Shown here: in pieces, positions 55,331 through 64,000 of the stretch
Numbering within the stretch: the first letter of the stretch is position 1
How the letters are laid out: the number at the start of each line of letters is the position of its first letter
Source of the DNA: Bidens hawaiensis
Lineage: Eukaryota > Streptophyta > Magnoliopsida > Asterales > Asteraceae
DNA length: 64,000 bases
NCBI GenBank assembly: GCA_021521415.1
Contig: JAIQDT010014343.1
Span: forward strand, 1 to 64,000
Direction of reading: 5' to 3'
Translations under genes and position numbers: made by a program
Notes under the pieces: generated by a model
Told to the model about the DNA's origin: nothing
The model's database searches: none
Seen by the model: only the letters and a program-made list of their open reading frames with translations

Positions 55331-58300
55331 GGCTTATGGGGTTGATGGGCTATGACCCGCAAAACATTTTAGAAAACTTGCAACCCTAATGAATTAACTA
55401 TTAAATTATCAGATTTTCTGGAATAGAAACCTTGAACATGATTTAAACTGTTTTCGAAAATATTAAGATAGTTAAATGACTTTAAACAAGTTTTATAAAC
55501 TGTTCTCAATCGGTTTTAATTCAATGGGAACCAAATACAGAATTAGGGTTTTAAGGTTTTTAATCCATGTCTTTCGATTTTAATTCCAGATTTAGGAAAA
55601 CATGAAGAACTGATTAATCAATGTCGCTTTAAAACCACATGTTAATTAGTTCTTCATGAAAATAATAAGAAACATGAGTATAATATTAAACATATGAACA
55701 TGTTACTGCATGGAGGGTGGCCATAACAGAGGAGTATGATCCAGACGATCATAATTTTCAGCTTGGTCGAGTTCCCCTCAAGGGTGTATGGTTAAGGATG
55801 GGGATCAGTGTTCTAGAGAGAACCGGTTTCGGGAGAGAATGAGGGTCACAAATTTGATGTTTGGGTTATTATGTTATGATATTAATCTAATCTCACCCTT
55901 ATATGCATTCAAATTCAAGGAGAAACTATTTATTAGCCAATAAGAATAATAAGGTATAATTATAATTTAATTATTTTGATCTAATCTACCTATCTAATAA
56001 AACAATAGGATTTTAACAATCTATCCCTCCAATCAAGGAGAGTGATTTATTTTGTCACATGACATTCAAGAAGTGTATTTTATCCGGCTGGCACCCAATC
56101 CTTCCCACTAATTTTCTTATAAAAAAAATCATGTGGTCTCACAGTTACGTCGTTCTAAAAATGTATTACGCCATTGTCTCAAACCCTAATCTTAATCAAG
56201 ATCGGCGGCTAAAGTGATGATTAACAGGCTTCATCTTCGGCCACTGAATCAACAGCAACAGATTAATAATGAACATGTATTCATTTATTCTTGGTTTGGT
56301 ATGGCATGTATAACAATCGTTCTTTTTCATTTTAATCTATATCTTTGTTTGTTTATTATTCATGTAAAAAATTAATTTATTTTATGATTGTTGGTTTGAT
56401 TTTTGTTCGGTATAAATCCTAATTCTGAAGATGCTTGATTGCGGGTTTTCTGTAACTATTGCAGACTATTTTATGGCTTGTGATTAAGTGAGATAAATGT
56501 TGATCTTCATATACTTTCTGATACAAGAAAAAAGGTTTGTTGATTCTTATTTCAGAACATTCAATTATTGATCTTTGAAAGCATGTTTATTTTGTATTTT
56601 TGTATTTTGAATTTGTTATCTTATTTTGTTTATTCAAAGCAGAGGTACTAAAGTGGTTGAAGTTTAAAGGACTTTCTCTATATTTGTTGATGAGTACCAA
56701 ATTAAAATGGAAACATCATATATATGTAAGTATATTTTGACATTTATGTATGAACTCGAGGTGGTGTTTCAACCCGAACACTTCATGTTAATTAGTCAAT
56801 TCGGCCGAATTTAATCTCTGATTGTTCAAGTTGGTAAAAAAAAGTAGCTTAAAAATAGTCAAATTGGTTAACATGTTACAAGGGTAATGTCCTTCATACT
56901 AAATGTATATATTGTGCAATTATAGCTAACAAACAAAGAAATAAATATGGATATTATTTGATAAACTACATCTTTTACGGAATCCTGCACTTTAACAATG
57001 TTACCAATTAACTTTTTTGATCCACATACATATTCTTACTGTTATATGTAATATTTTGGATTGTAATTCAATTTTACAATGCTAAATGTACTTCTAGATG
57101 CTAATGTGCATGAAGCCATGAGTGAATTCTAAATTATGTATTTAACTTGTGCTTATACGAGAGACTAATATGATTACTATATTTTTTAACTGCAGGCATA
57201 TAGTGAGTAGGGGCATGAATTTGCATGCTTCAAGTACATTATTAAAGATATTAAATCATGGTTTATTGTATTACACATTTACACTCATCTTTCATTTGGT
57301 TAATATAGTGTATTTAATTTCAACATATTGTAGATGGTTTGGTGAAGTGCGTGGTATTAACCTATTCAGCAGACAGACAATGCGTGTTTGTTACATTTCG
57401 AGTGACAATCTATGGTACTGATGCAGAGGTATAACTTTTACTTTTCACTTTCCTCTAATTTAATTCCTGATTGATAGAAGGGTAATTTCTTTTTAATATA
57501 TGACCATTCAATTCTTGATGGAAATGGAGTTTTGCGAATTCTCCCCGGAACTGAAAAATCATTTCGAGATCTTCGAACATATTAGGGGGTTCCATGTAAC
57601 TATTTTAACTTCGGCCAACACACAAGATGAGACTTTACCACCGTGGAGCGGCTTTTTTCAAAAAGATGAGGGGTAAAGTCAGTAAGATGTCGGAGAAACA
57701 AATGACTTCGATTAGACCAGACCGACCCAGAGAGGAACGCGCCCACGTGGGCACCACCAGATGTTGTAGATGAACCTACTAAAGAAGAAATTGAGTATAT
57801 CATAGCTGACCGCACCATGGGCTAGCCCCTACACCCACTGCACGAGTGGAAGTGTTATTTTCGTTCATCTAGAAAGTTAACAAACGAACATGAACAAGTC
57901 CATTTCCTTAATGGATGAACACGAACACGAAATTTTGTTCAGTTATGTGTTTGTGAACCGTTAGTTTGTCCGATTAAAGCTTAACGAACACGAACAAGGC
58001 TTCGTTCATTCAGCCTTTTTTTTCAGTAAGATCGTGTTCGTTCATTTTGTTTGAGAACGTACGATAACGTGTTCGTTCATTTACGTCGTTAATGTGTGTT
58101 TACATTCATTCAATATCGTTTTTTAATGTTTGGTCGCTTTTTATATTTTTATAAATTAGATTTTTTGTTTTATTCAAAGATCCTTTTTCGCATTGTTTTT
58201 ATGCAACTGCTGTTAAATATTTATATTCTTTGTTTATCGGACTTCTAATTGAAGGAGATCAGAGGTGATTATAGGTAGTATGTTACAAAAATATTATTTC

Positions 58301-58384
58301 TTTCTGCATAGTTTTGTTCAAGGTAGTAAAAAGCGAGGACAATTAATAGAAATTTATCAGATATGTTTTGAGATTTATTACCGT
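55331..58384. other. AT-rich intergenic sequence
   Basis: No convincing gene. TCTACCTATCTAATAAAAC at about 55986 resembles a Helitron 5' end, but no 3' hairpin plus CTRR end was found. A stretch around 57550-57830 is less AT-rich but has no open frame longer than about 70 codons. Confidence 0.5.
57880..58090. repeat. GTTCGTTCA / CGAACACGAAC inverted motif cluster
   Basis: Short boxes ACGAACACGAAC and GTGTTCGTTCATT recur in both orientations over 200 bp. May be a MITE or an LTR remnant; no target duplication seen. Confidence 0.5.
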
Positions 58385-59100
58385 TAATTATTTCTTCCGG
58401 ATACTTTCAAATTCCCATAACTCCTAAACATCAAGAGAAGACCACTTTTACATGCCCGTATGGAACCTTCACCTAACGAAGAATGCCATTTGGACTATGT
58501 AATGCTCCAGCCACCTTCCAACGTTGCATGGTGACCATCTTTCACGAAATGATCGAACACTCTATGGAAGTTTTAATGGACGACTTCTCAGTCTTTGGGA
58601 ACTCCTTCGATCATTGTTAAAAAAAAACCTAGACAAGATGTTGACTAGGTGTGAGGAAGTAAAACTAGTGCTCAACTAGGAGAAATGTCACTTTATGGTT
58701 AAAGAATGCATCGTTCTCGACCACAAGATTTCTCAAAAAGGACTAGAAGTTGATAGGGCAAAACTAGAAACTATCTCTAAACTTCCACCACCAACTTCAG
58801 TCAAAGCCATTAGAAGTTTTCTAGGTCACGCAGGATTCTACCGTCGTTTCATAAAAGACATCTCCAAAATTGCTAGACCTATGACCAAACTTCTGGAGAA
58901 AGACGCATCCTTCGTCTTCTCTGAATAATGTGTTGAATCATTTAACACATTAAAAGACAAGCTTGTCAACGCACCAATCATGACTACACCCGATTGGACC
59001 CTTCTATTCGAGATCACGTGCGATGCAAATAACTTGGCAGTTGGAGCCGTACTCAGACAACGCAAAGAAAAACACTTTCAACCAATCTATTATGCCAATA
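58385..59100 (+). pseudogene. Athila-like gypsy reverse transcriptase fragment
   Basis: Plus-strand pieces: GYFQIPITPKHQEKTTFTCP, RRMPFGLCNAPATFQRCM, MEVLMDDFSVFGNSF with the MDD active site, VLDHKISQKGLEVDRAK, FLGHAGFYRRFIKDISKIA (open frame 58695-58928) and ITCDANNLAVGAVLRQR of RNase H. Stops at about 58618, 58678 and 58926. The wording is typical of the Athila/Tat branch, distinct from elements D and E. No LTRs around it. Confidence 0.9.
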
Positions 59101-61976
59101 AAACTGTTTTAAAACAATTTTTAAAATTTTGTTGTTGATGTATGTTTGTGCATATTCTATTAGGAAGATTACATCGGATGAACCTAACGAGTTTGATAGG
59201 ATATGGTGCAGAAAAGAAAACATATGCTCATATATGTCTATATGAGTAAAGGCAGTCTAGCTTCTCATTTGTAGAGTAATTGGTCATTCAACTTTCTCAT
59301 ATATAGTAAGCATTGTTAACATAAATGATAAATAAACTCTTATATGTGTTACTTTTTTTTTCTTTTTCTTTCTTTCAAAGGCTATCTGTTTTATTTTCCT
59401 TGCAATCTGCACAGTTTTTTGCTTTTCTTCATTCAATGCAATCAGAAGCGCTTGGATTGTTGAACATCCTAATTTACAAGGTCAATAATCCATACTTTAG
59501 TTTAAGTAGATACAAACTTATAGCTATTTATAATAACCCTTACTTTATTTGCCTAATAAGGGTATTTTGGTCATAGTTGCATATTTTTTTTATAATATGC
59601 AGGTGCCACAAACAAATCTTATTTCAATGTCAAAATATTGCAGAATGCTTTCAGTTTAAGTAAAGGGTAATTCAAGGATAAGGAAATGATAAAAAATTGC
59701 AGCATACTTTCAAGTCTTGGTTTCGTGTTGAGAATAGATTACGGGTCAAAATTTGAGCACAAAGGATATAATCAGAAATTTAAAGGAAGTTCATTTGTGA
59801 AGATCAGTTATAAAAGGGTTTCAAAGTTCAAGGGTATCTTGGGGAATTCTTAGTTGATTTGAGTTTATTGGTATTATAAGGGATGCCTAAATAGCAAATA
59901 GCTCGTGGCTCGAAGCTCGCTCGAAATTGGCTCGATTGTAAATGAGCCAAGGCCCAATAAGTATATATAAAACTTGTAATAAATGGGAAGCTATATTCAT
60001 TTTTCATCTTTATGACATCTGCTATATTTTGTTTAATGCTTTAAAATTTTATTTTAAATGTTCATCAAATTATTAAACATGCATGTTAGTTGGTTGGGTG
60101 ATTTAAGATTAAGGTTTGTTTTAGATGTATTGTTAATGTTAGATATGATTTCATATTATTAATATGTTTAAAAATTATTTTTTCAACTCGTGTATCCCGC
60201 ATATAAGCTAATATTATATAATGATATTTATTCTTACATTTGCATGTTTATACATAAGACAAGAGGAAATGTTATTTCGTTATGGGGCCTGAGTTAGATG
60301 ATAACTACGAGCGACAATCGACTAATGGATCACGTTTAATTGGGCTTCTAACTTGTATAACTTGAAGCGGATAATTAGCTAAATAGATCTTACTTCTTTT
60401 TTAAATTTTTTTTTTTATAATTTTTTTTTTAACATTGTGATTTTGGCCTTTCTCCACTTAAATAAGATATGCGTATGTTTTTTCGTTATTTTATTTTTAG
60501 CTAAAGGTGGTTTCAAGTTAGGGCTAATATGTCTTATATGATTAAGTGGGTCATATCATGTTAACCCAATACATGAGTCGTGTATAGAGCTAACCCAAAG
60601 AGAAGTTGAGTAGCATGACAGACTTATGCCCATTTTTCGAAAAAGCCCATAATTATTAAAATAAAATATTATACACTTTTTATATGAAATTTTGATTTAA
60701 AACATAAGTTTATAAAGTGACTCACCGGTATAAGGAAAGAATAATAGTCTATGGATTCAATTTCGATTAGTGTTTTTCTTTATATAAAAAGAATTTTCCA
60801 TTGGGTTTTATACGAGCTATTTTAGTAGCTTATGATTATTGTTGTTGTTTTGGTTTGTATTGGGATTTGGAAATGCAACCAAATTAGTAAAATTGTCAAA
60901 TTATTTATTACATAATTAGAAACGTGATTTCAGAGACATTTTTTATGCTCATCTCGAGCCCTGAAATTTCAAGGGATTTTCATAGACAGCTCTAGGCTAA
61001 TGTATATTATTATTTTTGGGTTGGGTCAAGGTCAATCCATCAACCAGTCTACACGATCAATATAACATTAATTTTAAAGAGGCGATAGGAATTTCACATA
61101 CAAATAACACACAAAAAATTAAGATGGTTGACCACCCCCACTACCTAACACATAGGTCCGCCACTTAGTAGGATGCAGATTTGATGGCATTAACAATTAT
61201 GGACTCAAAAATTAACTAAAGAATAAAAGTTTAAGAAATTGTCAAAACAATTTCATTTTTTATTTTTGATTTGTTTATACACATTTTATTTAAACGAATA
61301 TTTACCACTTGCAAACACACACAAATTCAGATATACATACTTCAGAAATGACGAGTTCTTAGCGCATGGCTTACAACTAGTGGTTAAAAAACAAAACACC
61401 ATTAATAAATGACAGAATTACAAAGATTGACTTCTGTGTTTATATCAAATTTCATCGTCTGTCATTTATCTTCAAAATAAATACAAATAAGTAAGGTAGT
61501 GGTTACATCGAAACAAAAGACAAGCGGCCAACAAGCTGTGCCACTACCCCGTTTTGAATTGCAAAACTTAATCTTTTAAAAACTAGATTCATCGATCTTG
61601 AAGTCATAACATTACTATGCATGACCCGTTGAACTCGGTTAAGTAGCTCCACAGCTTCAAAATTGTTCTGATTAGTACTTCACGTTTCCAAATGCCATAC
61701 CGTCTATCATTTAACCCTAATCCAGTTAGTTTTTCTCGTTAAGTAAGAAGTAATTTTAATTTTACTAGATAACGTTTACTTTGTAATTTTAGGTAGTTAA
61801 ATTTTACAAAACAATAGACAAAATTATAACACAGCCGTTTTGTCGATTTTGTGACCTATATAGCCTACACTAGAGCTTATAGTCTCATCAAAGCATTATG
61901 CTCTTGAAATCCATGTATTAAAATTCGTAACAACTAACACTACGTTATAATGACACACTAACAAATGCTACCTATT
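59101..61976. other. Intergenic sequence upstream of gene 3' end
   Basis: AT-rich, with T tracts and a GCTCG-rich cluster at 59909-59945 (GCTCGTGGCTCGAAGCTCGCTCG). No ORF of note. It separates the transposon cluster from the reticulon-like gene. Confidence 0.55.
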
Positions 61977-61982
61977 TTTATT
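61977..61982 (-). terminator. Possible polyadenylation signal
   Basis: Minus AATAAA about 200 bp after the reticulon-like stop codon. Plant signals are loose, so this is only a candidate. Confidence 0.3.
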
Positions 61983-62181
61983 TAACGATTTATATATTTA
62001 TCATACAACCGGTTACTTTATCAATATGCCTCTTGACACTATCCATCTCCGTCATGTCTACACGTCGATTTAATCAAATCGATCAAGATCTTTTCTTTAG
62101 CTTTGTGCTTTCGGTGGATGCAGAAATTCTACCATTTCTATGTTCTTGCCAAGAACTTTGATTTCTATGAGTAATTGGTTC

Positions 62182-64000
62182 TTATTCTTCGTCAACAACT
62201 TCATCTTCTTTTGTCATGATGGATTGTTGATAATATTTAAATGCCACCAATAACACAAACACTGCATATAATAAATGATTTGCGTCAAATTATTAACAAG
62301 ACACGATCACTAAAGTTGTGCAACTTACCTGCCCAAATGCGCGCAACGATCGAAGAAATGTTCCAAACAAGGGTAAAAACACCGAAAGCAACGGCTTTCT
62401 TTTGAGAGCATGAATCCCAAGCATCCTTGGATCGTCGAATCCAAAATGTACCTAAATTTGTATGAAAAAACATTATATTAGAGAAGCATGTGATATTGTG
62501 ATGTAACACCCTATTTATTTTAATACCCACCCGCAAAATGAAAAATAAAATTAACCATGAAAACTATTCGTACGTGACTTATATAAAAGTGGAAAAGGAC
62601 CACCGTCCTATAAGTTGTTTAAATACAACTTTAAAGCATTAAAAGGGCCGTTGGGGATTTTTATCAAACATGTGAAAGTGCAATTTCACTAGATCTCCAA
62701 CAGTTAATAATGAACATGGACCCACATCATCCAGGCATGTTATACCTATCCTATCCTTAAAAAAGATAAAAGCACGAAAAGAAACATTTTTTTACTGTGT
62801 GATGTACCTATAATAAAACATTCATTTAGCAATGAGATATGCGACTAAGATTCGCGTTTCTCATAACTATATGTGTATCACACACTTAGAAAGACGAATA
62901 CTTGATATTTTCTTAAAACATGCCATAAGGTCTAAAGATCAACATATGACAGTTTTTATGGTTGGTAGGATGTATCATTTTCCCATCAATTATTTGTAGA
63001 CAGGCACCGAAAAACCAGCAATGCAACTTTCCTGTTTAGGAGCCTTTATATTAATCGTACAATAATATAAAGCATATCATATAACTTTTTCTAGAATAAT
63101 CAAGTACACGGGTCAAGGACGATAGTAAGTGATGAATAATTGAAAGTGCAGGAAATTCATGTGAAATTTATACCGTATGCAGACAATTGAGAAGAATACG
63201 ATGAGCAGATTTTAGGCACCGTAAAAACACCAAAAAAAGCTGCAAATGAAAATCAACAAAGTCCATCACAGTTCAAGTAATTTGGTGCATAATCTTGATT
63301 TTCAAGATCTTTATGATCAAACTCATGAATTATGTTTGTAGGAATGTGCAAAACCTACCCAATTTGGCCATTTTCCAAATGGTTATAGAGCTGCCACATT
63401 TTGCTAAAATAAAGAGCAGCACTGCCATCTGTCACATGCAACAAAATTTTGTAACTTTATCACAAATCTTGTACATGAAGATGAAATTCGCTTATTCACA
63501 TCAAAATCAGTGGCAAATAAGTTTAAAAAAATACACCTTCATTGTAGTAGCAGGATCACCTGAAAACAAAGCTTTGACCTTTAACAGAAACTCATTGATG
63601 TAAGGAAGGAATATTTTTAATGCCCAAATTACTTCTTCTTCACCAAGAACATATTCCTCATTATCAGTAATATTATTAGCTGCTTCCACCACACCCCTGT
63701 TTCATATAAATCATTAATTTTTATTAAAAAAAATATATATAAATGTAGGTGAATAACTAACCTGGAAATAAAGGATTTGAAAATGAATATTACAGCAAGA
63801 TAGATGAGACTCAAATAAGAAATCACAGAAATGAAGCTGAAAAAAAAAAGTGGAATTTGTGATTATTATGGAATGGGAATTAATTTAATCATTTGTGTTA
63901 ATAAGGGTGATTCAATTTTTAATTTAAACCTGAAATTGAGGTCTTGAGTGTATGAAGATGAAAGAATTGAGAATGTGCCAAAACCAAAAACTAATGCTGA
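62182..64000 (-). CDS. Reticulon-like protein (RTNLB family), 3' seven exons
   Basis: Spliced gene on the minus strand; 5' end beyond the window. Exons read with GT-AG borders and continuous phase: 63930-64000, 63762-63836, 63537-63696, 63359-63428, 63174-63239, 62329-62451, 62182-62261 (stop TAA at 62182-62184). Together they give 214 residues. They hold most of a reticulon homology domain: first hydrophobic hairpin (SALVFGFGTFSILSSS ... FISVISYLSLIYLAVIFIF), an acidic loop (VVEAANNITDNEEYVLGEEE, then INEFLLKVKALFSGDPATTM), second hydrophobic pair (MAVLLFILAKCGSSITIW, FFGVFTVPKICSSYS; then AVAFGVFTLVWNISSIVARI), and a short acidic tail. Reticulons insert as hairpins in the ER membrane and bend it into tubules. 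The wording resembles the RTNLB17-23 subgroup; the exact member is not assigned. Confidence 0.92.

Noticed and set aside
57149..57421. 90-codon plus-strand ORF after a TTTTTTAACTGCAG acceptor-like site
   Set aside because: Low-complexity hydrophobic translation; no donor or neighbouring exon supports it.
55980..57850. Possible Helitron (TCTACCTATCTAATAAAAC start)
   Set aside because: No CTRR end with a preceding hairpin and no helicase found.
63507..63692. 61-codon ORF as a separate small gene
   Set aside because: It is exon three of the visible reticulon-like exons; its apparent end is intron.

Overview
This window is plant nuclear DNA, most likely from a eudicot of the daisy family (Asteraceae). 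Three lines support this. The only host gene has GT-AG introns. Almost everything else is LTR retrotransposon. The copia elements are of the SIRE type with a long extra ORF after pol, a kind I associate with composite genomes (recollection, not a search). There are no operons, rRNAs or CRISPR arrays. About 59 of the 64 kb is nested transposon; the right-hand 2-5 kb is genic.

Nest, from outside in. (D) A decayed plus-strand Ty3/gypsy element: LTR 1-1781, tRNA-Met primer site 1787-1800, remnant leader/gag to about 3345, and pol resuming at 39347-42138. (C) Inside D lies a minus-strand copia/SIRE-like element, about 3346-13348, whose 5' LTR is split into 13316-13348 and 39005-39341. (B) Inside that LTR lies a second minus-strand SIRE-like element, 13349-38999 (target duplication GTTAT/GTGAT). 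(A) Inside the gag of B lies a third, nearly complete one, 24861-36736, with 464-bp LTRs differing at 7 positions and a perfect GTTTG duplication. All three copia elements read, on the minus strand, LTR - primer site - leader - gag - protease/integrase/RT/RNase H - non-coding spacer - extra ('env-like') ORF - LTR.

From 42.1 to 55.1 kb is a graveyard of gypsy LTRs. A minus-strand gypsy integrase (E) is found in three pieces (44614-44758, 52845-53191, 55017-55120). The gaps between the pieces are an 8.1-kb inserted block and a 1.8-kb solo LTR. The block contains a 2.1-kb solo LTR with a perfect CTGCA duplication and a 380-bp-arm inverted repeat. From 55.1 to 62.1 kb the DNA is mostly anonymous AT-rich sequence with one Athila-like RT fragment (58385-59100). 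The last 1.8 kb holds seven 3' exons of a reticulon-like (RTNLB) gene on the minus strand, whose 5' end lies outside the window.

The most interesting pattern concerns the three SIRE-like elements. Each carries its own 8-bp motif, in many direct and inverted copies, at equivalent non-coding positions: GCGAAGTT in A, AACGAATG in B, CCGAGAAC in C. The positions are the LTR just upstream of the TATA box (A and B), the leader before gag, and the stretch before the extra ORF. In A and B the array before the extra ORF is followed by a TATA box, which looks like an internal promoter copying the LTR design. A duplicated hairpin module, with compensating base changes, is conserved between pol and the extra ORF in all three. 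I propose, as inference only, an element-specific self-recognition (anti-silencing or trans-activation) system.
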